Positions 48,101 to 57,965 of a stretch of 64,000 nt of DNA are shown piece after piece; position 1 is the first letter of the stretch, and each line of letters starts with the position of its first letter. Origin of the DNA: an uncultured Bacteroidales bacterium (GTDB lineage Bacteria > Bacteroidota > Bacteroidia > Bacteroidales > P3). Location of the stretch: the NCBI GenBank assembly GCA_947168665.1, contig CAMVMX010000001.1, positions 62,001-126,000 on the forward strand, in the 5' to 3' direction. The notes under the pieces were generated by a model. It saw only the letters and a list, made by a program, of their open reading frames with translations, had not been told where the DNA came from and did no database searches. Position numbers and translations under genes: made by a program.

Positions 48101-50266
48101 ATGCGCAAAACATTTATTCTCTTAGCCATACTCCTGGTTTCCTCTCAGGTTTTCGGGCAGCAGGTGAACCTCAACAGCAACGGAAAATGCGACGGGGTGA
48201 CGCAGGTCAAGCTGCAACACCTCCGCCAATCCAAATCCGCTAACAATGAGGTAAGACTGCTTGCCAAGGTGGGGAACGGTTTCGATGCCCGACACCTGGC
48301 ATCTAAAGGAATTATTGTTGGCACCCAAGCGGGCGACATTGTCACCTTAAGGTTGCCTTTGGACAAATTCAACATCTTGGATAACGAATCCTCCATACTG
48401 CAATACAGCCTCTCGGAGAGAGTGTTCCCCACTATGGACCGCACCCGCTTCGACACCCACACCGACAGTGTCCAGGCCGGAGCCGGACTTCCCCAAGCCT
48501 TCACAGGCAAAGATGTTCTGATCGGCATCACTGACTGGGGCTTCGACTACCGCCACCCTAACTATAACAACAACGGCACCGACAACCGCCGTCTGCTACG
48601 AGCCTGGGACCAGTTCAGGCTGAAGGGCCCCGCACCTGCAGGATATGATTATGGCACAGAGATAGTAGGCCGCCACGACTTGCTACAGGCCCAGGGCGAC
48701 ACTTCGGGCCTCTATGGCTATGCCACTCATGGCACCCACGTGGCTGGCATCTGCGCCGGTCGTGGCATTGACGGCAAATACACTGGTCAAGCGCCCTACG
48801 CCCAACTCCTTTTCGCCTCCTTCCATCTTGACCTCGCCTCCTGGATTGATGCCGTAGGCTGGATGAAAAACGTGGCCAAGGAAGAAGGAAAACGCCTTGT
48901 TGTAAATAATAGTTGGGGAATGTATACCCTCGGGCCTATCGATGGCACATCGTTGGCGAGCCAGGCTATAAACAATCTCTCGGACAGCGGCATAGTGTTT
49001 GTCACCAGCGGCGGCAACTGCGGCGATGACCTTTTCCACATCTCACGCACTTTCACCGCCTCCACACCCGACACGCTACGCACCATCGCAACCTACTATG
49101 ACTATCAAGAAATTGGTGAGGCCATCACCCTCTGGGGCGAACCGGGCAATCACTTTGACATGTCATTCGCCATGGTAAAAGGGGATGATTCGATATGCAT
49201 GCCCTGGGTCACAACTTTCGACGGCCAGGCTTACCCGTACATGACATTTGTCGATGGCAAATACTATCTCGACAGCACGATGGTGGCTCCCAATGGCGAC
49301 CGCCTCCATTTCGAGTTGATAGTGGAGTCTGCCAACATCTTCAATGGCCGTCCGCACGTGGTACTGAATGTAGACAAGGTGCCGGGCTATGCAATTCATT
49401 TGGCAGTGACGGCTCAGGAGGGAACCGTCCATGCATGGAATGTCTGTATACTTGCGAATGGCGCAGGCAACATGGGAGCAGCCTTCTCCCGAGGCTCTCA
49501 TCTACACTATACTGCAGGCGATAACTTTTACGGCATCGGCGAGCCCGCGTGTGCCGAAAGTTGCATCGCCGTTGCTGCCCATAGCGCCGACCACCTCAAC
49601 ATCCACAATGAGGTAGAACTGGGCTACCTTACCAGCTTTTCGAGCAAAGGACCCACCATCGACGGCCGTCGCAAACCCGAAGTTTCCGCTCCCGGCGCCA
49701 ACGTGGTTTCCTCCATCAGCTCCCTCACCACCGAGGCCTACAACGCAGTCATGACATTCTCGCATGGCGGCACCAATTATATTTGGAGCCGCATGTCGGG
49801 CACCTCAATGTCCGGTCCTGCGGTGACGGGCATTGTGGCCCTGCTGCTGGAGGCTAACAGCCAGTTGACCCCCGCCGAAGTAAAAGAGATTCTCTGCATA
49901 ACTGCCCGCAACGACGAGGTCACGGGTCCGCTGCATGAGCGCGACAGTATGAGCGACGCATGGGGATGGGGCAAGGTCGACGCACTTCGGGCTGTAAACG
50001 AAGCCCTGGCGAGAGTTGACATCAATCAAGCCGATGCCGAGTGGTTCGGGAAGTCGCTCCAGGTGTTCCCCAATCCTGCATCGGGCAAGATAAATATCCT
50101 CACCGGACGTCACACACCTGAACAAGTGTCGATTTACTCCATAAGCGGAGTACCCGTGCTGACCCAATCAATCACGATGGAGGGCAGCATTGACTGCTCC
50201 GCTCTGCCCCGCGGAGTGTATGTACTCAGATGCGGCGCGCGCACAGCCCGAATTGTCCTTCAATAA
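48101..50266 (+). CDS. S8-family serine peptidase with T9SS C-terminal sorting-like domain
   Basis: ITDWGFDYRHPNY, HGTHVAGICAGRG, MSGTSMSGPAVTGIVALLLEAN; C-term LQVFPNPASGKINI...LPRGVYVLRCG. Confidence 0.9.
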   Translation: MRKTFILLAILLVSSQVFGQQVNLNSNGKCDGVTQVKLQHLRQSKSANNEVRLLAKVGNGFDARHLASKGIIVGTQAGDIVTLRLPLDKFNILDNESSILQYSLSERVFPTMDRTRFDTHTDSVQAGAGLPQAFTGKDVLIGITDWGFDYRHPNYNNNGTDNRRLLRAWDQFRLKGPAPAGYDYGTEIVGRHDLLQAQGDTSGLYGYATHGTHVAGICAGRGIDGKYTGQAPYAQLLFASFHLDLASWIDAVGWMKNVAKEEGKRLVVNNSWGMYTLGPIDGTSLASQAINNLSDSGIVFVTSGGNCGDDLFHISRTFTASTPDTLRTIATYYDYQEIGEAITLWGEPGNHFDMSFAMVKGDDSICMPWVTTFDGQAYPYMTFVDGKYYLDSTMVAPNGDRLHFELIVESANIFNGRPHVVLNVDKVPGYAIHLAVTAQEGTVHAWNVCILANGAGNMGAAFSRGSHLHYTAGDNFYGIGEPACAESCIAVAAHSADHLNIHNEVELGYLTSFSSKGPTIDGRRKPEVSAPGANVVSSISSLTTEAYNAVMTFSHGGTNYIWSRMSGTSMSGPAVTGIVALLLEANSQLTPAEVKEILCITARNDEVTGPLHERDSMSDAWGWGKVDALRAVNEALARVDINQADAEWFGKSLQVFPNPASGKINILTGRHTPEQVSIYSISGVPVLTQSITMEGSIDCSALPRGVYVLRCGARTARIVLQ

Positions 50267-50326
50267 AATAGCCATCTTCCACTACCCCCAACTCTTGTAT
50301 ATTCCAACTGCAATCACACACCAGAG

Positions 50327-51322
50327 ATGCTGAAATATTTCAAAAGCAACAATATCATCGTCCAGACAATAGTCGTGCTGGCCATTACTGGATTGATGTG
50401 GGCCCCCAGCTTTGCCCACCCGCGCACCTCGCCCGTCGCCGGTGGCGGCAGTCTCTTTTACTGGCTTACGGGGGCTTTGAGTCCTACCTTGTCCAATGTG
50501 ATTGCTATTGTCCTCATGCTTGCGGAGGGTGTCCTCCTGACGAGCATCCTCTACCGCCATAAATTGATTGGGCAGGGTTCGCTGCTCCCCCTGCTTTTCT
50601 ATGTTATAGCCATGAGTGCGGGCCGTCCGGCTCTGACACCGGTGCTATTGGGTTCGCTTTTCTTGCTGTTGGCCACCCGGCAGTTGCTCCTCACCTCAAC
50701 CCTTCTCTCTATAGGACTTGACAAGACTTTCGGCGCCGCCGCCTGCGTGGGTCTGGCCACTATAATATGTCCCACACTGATGGTTTTCCTCATCCCGTTA
50801 GTCATCAGCATGTTCAACTACAGCCTATATAGCTGGCGCGACTGGGCGATGCTGGTTCTCGGTTTCCTCGCACCATGGATTCCCATCGAGACCTACTACT
50901 GGATAGTCGATGAACTGTTCTACCGCAACTACCTATTGCTCTATACGCTGACCGACTTCCATCTGAATGTGGGCGGAACAGCCATGCAGTGGGCAGTCAG
51001 TGTTGTATTTCTGCTATTGCTGCTGTGCGGAATACTCCGCGTCATCGGGATGAGCCGCAACCGCAGCATTAATTTCAACAAAAACATCGCCACGCTGCTG
51101 CTTTTCACCATTGGCAGTGTGGCGCTGGCTGGATACAACGGCCTTTTCCCCGTAGCCACTGCCGACTATGCCATCCCGCTTGCCGGCTGCATCACCTATC
51201 TTTTCATTGAAGTCGGTTCTTCCGGTCTGGGCAGACAGTCCAGCAACCTATGGTACAATATATTGTTCATTGTCCTTATCCTCTTCTTTGCCTTATCTAA
51301 CTGGTACATGCCCCTTGCATAA
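50327..51322 (+). CDS. Multi-pass membrane protein
   Basis: 331 aa with many hydrophobic helices; conserved neighbourhood upstream of rnhB. Confidence 0.65.
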   Translation: MLKYFKSNNIIVQTIVVLAITGLMWAPSFAHPRTSPVAGGGSLFYWLTGALSPTLSNVIAIVLMLAEGVLLTSILYRHKLIGQGSLLPLLFYVIAMSAGRPALTPVLLGSLFLLLATRQLLLTSTLLSIGLDKTFGAAACVGLATIICPTLMVFLIPLVISMFNYSLYSWRDWAMLVLGFLAPWIPIETYYWIVDELFYRNYLLLYTLTDFHLNVGGTAMQWAVSVVFLLLLLCGILRVIGMSRNRSINFNKNIATLLLFTIGSVALAGYNGLFPVATADYAIPLAGCITYLFIEVGSSGLGRQSSNLWYNILFIVLILFFALSNWYMPLA

Positions 51323-51346
51323 AACTTCAAAATTCCCACCATCGCG

Positions 51347-52012
51347 ATGCTTTATAGTCAATACACACCCGACCTGATTGAATGCGGCCTCGACGAAGCT
51401 GGAAGAGGCTGTCTGGCCGGTGCTGTTTTTGCCGCTGCTGTAGTGCTGCCCAAAGGCTACCGCAACGATACCTTGAATGACTCGAAACAACTGACTGAAC
51501 GGCAACGCTACGCCTTACGCGATCAGATTCAGCACGACGCTCTCGGCTGGGCCGTGGCCAGCGTCGATGCCGACGAAATCGACCGCACAAATATCCTCCG
51601 TGCAGCCATCCACGCAATGAATCTGGCCGTGAAAAAACTGTCCCTTACCCCTGAATTGCTCCTGGTCGACGGCAATCGATTCTACAACGAAAGCCTCATC
51701 CCATACTACACCATCGTCAAAGGCGACGGCAAATACCTCTCCATTGCCGCAGCATCCATTCTTGCCAAAACCTACCGCGACGACTACATGAACCAACTCC
51801 ACCAGCAATATCCCCAATACGGATGGGACCGCAATAAAGGCTACCCGACCGCAGCCCACTACAATGCCTTGGCTCAATTCGGCCCCACACCCCTCCACCG
51901 CCAGTCGTTCAAACTCTCCAAACCATCAGAAACCACAAGCAACAAAGCGGTAGCGACCCCATCCAAGTCCGAACTGACATCTCCGAACCGTCTCAAACAA
52001 CGTCCCAAATGA
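51347..52012 (+). CDS. rnhB: Ribonuclease HII
   Basis: ECGLDEAGRGCLAGAVFAAAVVLP; DSKQLTERQR; ASILAKTYRD. Confidence 0.93.
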   Translation: MLYSQYTPDLIECGLDEAGRGCLAGAVFAAAVVLPKGYRNDTLNDSKQLTERQRYALRDQIQHDALGWAVASVDADEIDRTNILRAAIHAMNLAVKKLSLTPELLLVDGNRFYNESLIPYYTIVKGDGKYLSIAAASILAKTYRDDYMNQLHQQYPQYGWDRNKGYPTAAHYNALAQFGPTPLHRQSFKLSKPSETTSNKAVATPSKSELTSPNRLKQRPK

Positions 52013-52563
52013 GTGTAGTCGAAAAAATAAGAGAGCAATACAAAGCCAACTTGATGCAGGAACTGGCAGCAAAACCCCACCACCGCCGCATCATGCATCT
52101 CGACGATGTGCGAAGCATCGGAGTCATAGCCCGAAACCTGACCGACACCCAACAGATTACGCTGAGCCAATTCACCCACCACATGACCAACCGGGGAAGC
52201 ATGGTCCGCAAACTCGAACTACCTCACAATGCCGAAGACCTTCTGGACAAATACGGTCTCCCCAAGCCCGAATTCATGCAGTTCTTCACCAGCTACCACT
52301 ACGACCTCCTTATCGACACCACCACGGGCAGCGACCTTTTCGGACCCTACGTCACGCTCAACACCTCCTCGAACCTCCGTGTCGCCTACGGCGGCACACC
52401 TCCCCTACCCCAGACTGCCGACCCCCAAAAAACAGACACCGACTCGCAGCCCAAATGCCACCTTGGCATCTACGACCTGATTATCATCGGCAAACCGACT
52501 TTCGACATGTCGCGCTACCTTACAAACATTCTCGAATACCTCGTCCAAATCCGCAAAACATAA
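52009..52563 (+). CDS. Conserved hypothetical protein (DUF6913-like)
   Basis: 4-bp overlap with rnhB; KPEFMQFFTSYHYDLLIDTTT. Confidence 0.55.
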   Translation: MSVVEKIREQYKANLMQELAAKPHHRRIMHLDDVRSIGVIARNLTDTQQITLSQFTHHMTNRGSMVRKLELPHNAEDLLDKYGLPKPEFMQFFTSYHYDLLIDTTTGSDLFGPYVTLNTSSNLRVAYGGTPPLPQTADPQKTDTDSQPKCHLGIYDLIIIGKPTFDMSRYLTNILEYLVQIRKT

Positions 52564-52639
52564 CATAAAAACTTAAAGAATAGTGAATAGAAAAAGAGCG
52601 ATTCAAATCACTCATCACAAATAAAAAAAACACATCATA

Positions 52640-53524
52640 ATGAAGAATCCATTTGTTGGCACAGGGGTAGCACTCGTCACCCCTTTCCGAAAACAAGAAA
52701 CCATAGATTTCAGCCGTCTGGAGAAACTTATTGACGACATCATTGGCGGCGGTGTAGACTATATTGTTGCCTTAGGCACCACCAGCGAGGCTGCCACCAT
52801 GACCGAAACCGAGCGCCACGCACTCCAGGACTTCATCGTCGAGTGTGTGGGAGGCCGCTGCCCCATCATGCTGGGCCTGGGCGGCAACAACACTCTGGCA
52901 GTACGCGACGCAATTGCCAACACCAATTTCGAGGGCATCAGCGGCATCCTCTCCGTGGCACCCTACTACAACAAACCCAACCAACGGGGGTTAGCCCAAC
53001 ATTTCAGACAGGTGGCCGAAGCCTCACCCGTGCCGGTAGTCATCTACAACGTTCCGGGACGCACCGGTGTCAACATCACTGCCGACACGACCCTGCTGCT
53101 GGCACGTGAATGTCCCAATATCATCGGAATCAAAGAGGCCTCCGGCAATATGGCTCAAGTGATGCAGATTCTGCATGGCAAACCCGAAGGCTTTATGGTG
53201 ATTTCGGGCGACGACAGCCTGACCCTCCCAATGATTCTGATGGGTGCACAAGGAGTAATATCCGTTATTGCCAACGCCCTTCCCTCCGAGATGAGCGCCA
53301 TGGTCAAATATGGACTCAAAGGCGATGTAAAAAAAGCCCTGCCTCTCCATTACCGCATGATGCCCTTGATGAACGCCATCTTCGAAGAGGGCAACCCTGC
53401 CGGCATCAAAGCTTTGATGGAGCAACAGGGCCGAATCGGCAACACGCTGAGACTTCCCTTGGTAAAAGTGAGCAAACCCCTTTACAATAAAATCGCTTCA
53501 CTCTATGACGAATTTAACGCTTAA
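52640..53524 (+). CDS. dapA: 4-hydroxy-tetrahydrodipicolinate synthase
   Basis: GTGVALVTPFRKQETIDF; ALGTTSEAATMTETERHA; YNVPGRTGVNI; GIKEASGNMAQ. Confidence 0.93.
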   Translation: MKNPFVGTGVALVTPFRKQETIDFSRLEKLIDDIIGGGVDYIVALGTTSEAATMTETERHALQDFIVECVGGRCPIMLGLGGNNTLAVRDAIANTNFEGISGILSVAPYYNKPNQRGLAQHFRQVAEASPVPVVIYNVPGRTGVNITADTTLLLARECPNIIGIKEASGNMAQVMQILHGKPEGFMVISGDDSLTLPMILMGAQGVISVIANALPSEMSAMVKYGLKGDVKKALPLHYRMMPLMNAIFEEGNPAGIKALMEQQGRIGNTLRLPLVKVSKPLYNKIASLYDEFNA

Positions 53525-53924
53525 GGCTTGCGCTGTATTCCGTCACGACCGCTATGCCACCGAGGCCACTGGGGTAGTTATTGACGAAGCAAGCCAGCAC
53601 TATGCGCGATGCAGTGTCCACATCACCCCCACCCTCCGCAATGCCAAGGGGGCTGTGATGGGAGGCGTATTGTTCACCCTTGCCGACTTAGCCTTTGCCA
53701 CTGCCGCCAACAGCGAATGTCTGGAAGCCGACTCCCCGCTGGAGTGGGTAACTTCAAGCAGCAGCATAGAGTTTCTGAGCCAGCCCAAAGACAACCTCCT
53801 GATTGCAGAGACGGAGTGCCTGAAACAAGGCCGGACCACCTGTCTCTACCTCATCCATATAACCGACGGTCTGCAACGCAAAGTGGCTGTCGTGTCGGCC
53901 AGGGGAGCTAAAATTTCGCAATAA
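53505..53924 (+). CDS. PaaI-like hotdog-fold thioesterase
   Basis: NAKGAVMGGVLFTLADLAFATAAN; 20-bp overlap with dapA end. Confidence 0.8.
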   Translation: MTNLTLKACAVFRHDRYATEATGVVIDEASQHYARCSVHITPTLRNAKGAVMGGVLFTLADLAFATAANSECLEADSPLEWVTSSSSIEFLSQPKDNLLIAETECLKQGRTTCLYLIHITDGLQRKVAVVSARGAKISQ

Positions 53925-53987
53925 CGCCACGACAGACCACAACAACATCATCCCTCAACACTAATTGAATGAACTAACCTCCCGAAT

Positions 53988-54803
53988 ATGACCATAGACG
54001 AAATACGCAACACCGTACACGACGAGTACCTGGCCTTTACCGAGGAATACGACCGCTATACCCTATCCAAAGACCAGCAGAACAAAACACCTTTCCTTGA
54101 CGAGGTCGAAGAATACCTGAGCCTCCACAAAGGCAAAAGGCTGCGGCCTTTGTTGGTATTGCTGGCAGCCAAAGCCTGTGGACACATCGATCACAGCCAC
54201 GTGCTTATGGCCACCGCCATGGAGATGCTCCACAACGCAACCCTGATGCATGATGACGTGGTGGACGAGTCTGATTGGCGGCGCGGCGGCGAGTCTATCC
54301 GCAGACGTTGGGGCAACCAAGTGGCCGTGCTGTGTGGCGATTTCTACCTAGCTCAAGTGATGAACATCCTACAGACTGTCGGAAACCGCGAAGCCACCAA
54401 ACTGATTGCCCAAGTGGTGTCCACCATGTGCCGGGGCGAACTGTCTCAACTGTACTGGACCTCAAAGAAAGAAGTGACGCAAAATGTATACCTTGACATA
54501 ATCGGCGACAAAACCGCCTCTCTGATGGGCGTATGCTGCGAACTGGGAGCCCTGCCTCCTGCAACCGGCTCCCCTGCCCCATCCCGCCAAGCGCTGCATG
54601 ATTTTGGCTACCACTATGGACTCGTCTTCCAAATGCGTGACGACCTGGCCGACGGAGTCACCGCACACGACATCCACATGCCAAGCACCTCAGTCGCATC
54701 TGAACTTATCGCGCGCCAATGCCAACTGGCAACCGACGCCCTCCACTCCTTACCTCCCAATCCCGCGCGCGATGCCATGGAAGCTCTGCTTTTCATGGAT
54801 TGA
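53988..54803 (+). CDS. Polyprenyl synthetase family protein
   Basis: GKRLRPLLVLLAAKACG; ATLMHDDVVDESDWRRG; FQMRDDLAD. Confidence 0.88.
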   Translation: MTIDEIRNTVHDEYLAFTEEYDRYTLSKDQQNKTPFLDEVEEYLSLHKGKRLRPLLVLLAAKACGHIDHSHVLMATAMEMLHNATLMHDDVVDESDWRRGGESIRRRWGNQVAVLCGDFYLAQVMNILQTVGNREATKLIAQVVSTMCRGELSQLYWTSKKEVTQNVYLDIIGDKTASLMGVCCELGALPPATGSPAPSRQALHDFGYHYGLVFQMRDDLADGVTAHDIHMPSTSVASELIARQCQLATDALHSLPPNPARDAMEALLFMD

Positions 54804-54879
54804 GATTTTTTTTATTCACCACACAAGAACTAAAACCCGACAAATACAAAATTAATAAACAAATAAAAACCTAATTATC

Positions 54880-55386
54880 ATGAAAAGATTGATCCTATCC
54901 GCAATTTGTCTTATCATTGGGGGCATAGCACTGGCTCAGAATGCCACCCTGCCCCAGAACATTACCCTTAAGGCTCTCGACGGCTCCTCTGTCCAGACCT
55001 CAGCCATCCAGAACGACGGTAAACCCATCATCATCAACTTCTGGGCCACATGGTGCAAGCCCTGCAACCGCGAGCTGAACACCATCAAAGACCTCTACGA
55101 AGAGTGGCAGGAAGAAACCGGTGTCAAGATTGTAGCCATCTCCATCGACGATGCCCGCAGCGCATCGCGCGTCAAGCCCCATGTTGACGGCAACGGATGG
55201 GAATACGAAGTCTACATCGACCAAAATCAAGACTTCAAGCGCGCCATGAACGTAGTCAACCCTCCTCACACTTTTGTCATCAACGGCAAAGGCGAGATTG
55301 TTTGGCAACATGCCTCCTATGTCGAAGGCGACGAAGAGGAACTGATAGAAGTAGTGAGAAAAGTCGCCGCCGAATCCAAACAATAA
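54880..55386 (+). CDS. TlpA-like thioredoxin-fold protein
   Basis: Signal peptide; PIIINFWATWCKPCNRELNTIKDLYEEW. Confidence 0.9.
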   Translation: MKRLILSAICLIIGGIALAQNATLPQNITLKALDGSSVQTSAIQNDGKPIIINFWATWCKPCNRELNTIKDLYEEWQEETGVKIVAISIDDARSASRVKPHVDGNGWEYEVYIDQNQDFKRAMNVVNPPHTFVINGKGEIVWQHASYVEGDEEELIEVVRKVAAESKQ

Positions 55387-55410
55387 CCACCCAAAGCCTA
55401 ATTTCATACA

Positions 55411-57084
55411 ATGATGACAAACTTCAGAAAACTCATCGTCCTTCTGGCCCTGGCGGCGATAGCTGCGCCACAACTCAAGGCTCAGGGCATTATGGGCGGC
55501 CACGTGACCGGGAACATACAGATTGACGGTCAGGTTTCGCACGCCGACTCCCTCATCGGTGCTTCCGATGTGCCTGAGAATCTGCTCTCCAACAGCCGTG
55601 CCGACATCCTCTACACCAATGGCAACTTCAGCGCCGGCCTGCGTTTCGAAGCCTACCTGAACCCCATGCTGGGGTTCAACGCCCTCTATCAAGGCATGGG
55701 CGTGCCCAACTTCTTTGCCAGCTATCAGAACGACCTTATCAGCGTCACGGCGGGCAACTTCTACGAGCAGTTCGGCAGCGGCATGATTCTCCGCGCCTAC
55801 GAGGACCGCTATCTCGGCCTTGACAATTCTCTGCGCGGCCTGAACGTTGCCCTGCGCCCCTTCCCCGGTGTCACCATCAAAGCCCTTACCGGCGTGCAGC
55901 GCATCTATTGGGGCTACAACACCCAAGGCCTCGTCCGCGGTGTCGATGGCGAAGTGAACCTCAATAGTATCATTACCCCCATGGCCGAGAGCAAATTCCG
56001 CATGACTCTCGGAGCCGGATTCGTCAGCAAATATGAGCCCGACGAATTCATCAGCAGCCCCGAACCGGGCTACAAACTCAACCTCCCGCTCAATGTCGGA
56101 GCCGGAGCCGTCCGCATGGACATGAACTACGGCAACTGGAGTCTTCAAGCAGAATATGCCCACAAAGGGCAGGACCCCAGCGTCATGAACAACTACATCT
56201 ACCGCGAAGGCGAAGCCCTTATGCTGAACGCCGTCTACTCGATGAAAGGTTTTAGCGCCAACCTCCAGGCCAAGCGCGTAGACAACATGTGCTTCAAATC
56301 CGCCCGCAGCGAAAGTGGCGAGATGCTCTATATCAACTACATCCCCGCCATCACCAAGCAGCACACCTACGCCTTCCTCAACATGTATCCCTACGCCACG
56401 CAGACCACCGGCGAGATGGGCCTGCAGGGCGACGTGATGTACAAAATCAAGAAAGGCACCCTCCTGGGTGGCAAATATGGCACCGACATCCACATCAACG
56501 GCGCCGTCATCACCGGCCTCGACACCACCACCATCGGTGGCGCTGGCACCGACGGCTACACCTCCTCGTGGTTCAAAACCGGCGACCTCTACTACACCGA
56601 CCTCTCGCTCGAAGTGGCCAAGAAACTCAGCTCCGCCCTCAAACTCACCTGCACCTACGGCTATCAAATCTTCAACCCCATCGTCGAGGGACACCACGGC
56701 GACCTCCACCACAACCATGTGGCCGTGGCCGACCTGACTTGGAAAATCAACAAAAAGAACGTTCTCCGTTTCGAAGCCGAATGGATGGGCAGCGATAGCA
56801 AATACGACCCCGATGTCGACGACAAACGCTGTGGCGACTGGATTATGGGGCTTGTCGAATACAACTTCGCCAGCTCATGGTTTATCTCCGTCAGCGACCA
56901 ATACAGCTACCACGACGGCAACAACGCCAACTACTACAACGTCAGCCTGGGCTACAACCACGGTGCCACCCGTCTGCAGCTCGGCTATGGCAAGCAGCGC
57001 GAAGGCCTTCTCTGCATCGGCGGTGTGTGCCGCCAAGTGCCTGCCAGCAATGGTTTGACCTTCAGCCTCACCACCTCTTTCTAA
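55411..57084 (+). CDS. Secreted/outer membrane beta-rich hypothetical protein (DUF6029-like)
   Basis: Signal peptide; YLNPMLGFNALYQGMGVPNFFASYQNDLISVTAGNFYEQFGSGMILRAYEDRYLGLDNSLRG. Confidence 0.65.
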   Translation: MMTNFRKLIVLLALAAIAAPQLKAQGIMGGHVTGNIQIDGQVSHADSLIGASDVPENLLSNSRADILYTNGNFSAGLRFEAYLNPMLGFNALYQGMGVPNFFASYQNDLISVTAGNFYEQFGSGMILRAYEDRYLGLDNSLRGLNVALRPFPGVTIKALTGVQRIYWGYNTQGLVRGVDGEVNLNSIITPMAESKFRMTLGAGFVSKYEPDEFISSPEPGYKLNLPLNVGAGAVRMDMNYGNWSLQAEYAHKGQDPSVMNNYIYREGEALMLNAVYSMKGFSANLQAKRVDNMCFKSARSESGEMLYINYIPAITKQHTYAFLNMYPYATQTTGEMGLQGDVMYKIKKGTLLGGKYGTDIHINGAVITGLDTTTIGGAGTDGYTSSWFKTGDLYYTDLSLEVAKKLSSALKLTCTYGYQIFNPIVEGHHGDLHHNHVAVADLTWKINKKNVLRFEAEWMGSDSKYDPDVDDKRCGDWIMGLVEYNFASSWFISVSDQYSYHDGNNANYYNVSLGYNHGATRLQLGYGKQREGLLCIGGVCRQVPASNGLTFSLTTSF

Positions 57085-57137
57085 TCACTTTCACATCCAA
57101 CAACTGCGGACCCCTCTCCGCATAATAATAACAGACA

Positions 57138-57965
57138 ATGAAAAAAACAATCTTCACCGCACTCGTTTGTGCACTCGTGTTCCTGACCGCCTCCTGCGAC
57201 AAGATAGAGCAGGACCGCTACACCGTTCCCGCCGGTGCCACCGGACAATGGTTCCCAAGCCACGAGAATATCCCAAACATACAACGCGCCATGATTGAGA
57301 AATACACCGGCGTCCGTTGCGTCAATTGCCCCGATGCCGACGAGGTCATCCACGCCTCGCTCGACCACTATGGCGACAACCTCGTGGCCGTCGCCATCCA
57401 TTCCGGCGCCTTTGGCCGTCCGCTGGGTTCCGACCCCGACCTCCGCACCGAGGGAGGCACCGTATGGTACGAAACCCTTGTCGGCACCAGCACCGGCCTC
57501 CCGGCCGCCATGGTCAACCGCGGCGACCTCTTCAACCCCCTCTCCGGCATCAACGACAAAGTGGATCAAATCCTCGCCTACCAGCCTCCCGTCTCCATGC
57601 TCATGTCCAGCACCTCAAACAACGACCTACTCATAGCCGAAATCCACATCGGATTCCTTCAAACCATCTCCCAACCCCTCAACATCACCCTCCTGCTGAC
57701 CGAGGACAACATCCTCACCACACAGACTCATGTCGGTGGCGACATACACGACTACGCCCAGAACCACGTCCTCCGCACCATCTTCACCGACGCCTGGGGG
57801 GTCCCCATCGATGTTGACAAAACCGAAGGCAGCAAATATTTCATCAATCTCCCCATCAACCTCCCTGACCAATGTGTTGCTGGCAACTGCCATCTTGTGG
57901 CCTTCATCTCCGACCAAGAAAGCCGTCAGATCCTCAACGTTGTCCAGTGCGACCTCATTCCATGA
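57138..57965 (+). CDS. Omp28-like lipoprotein
   Basis: Lipobox FLTASC; RAMIEKYTGVRCVNCPDADEVIHA. Confidence 0.75.
   Translation: MKKTIFTALVCALVFLTASCDKIEQDRYTVPAGATGQWFPSHENIPNIQRAMIEKYTGVRCVNCPDADEVIHASLDHYGDNLVAVAIHSGAFGRPLGSDPDLRTEGGTVWYETLVGTSTGLPAAMVNRGDLFNPLSGINDKVDQILAYQPPVSMLMSSTSNNDLLIAEIHIGFLQTISQPLNITLLLTEDNILTTQTHVGGDIHDYAQNHVLRTIFTDAWGVPIDVDKTEGSKYFINLPINLPDQCVAGNCHLVAFISDQESRQILNVVQCDLIP

Noticed and set aside
55000-56718. 572-aa minus-strand ORF antisense to the TlpA-like and DUF6029-like genes
   Set aside because: Spans two genes antisense with a V/G/A/E-rich product; no recognisable domain
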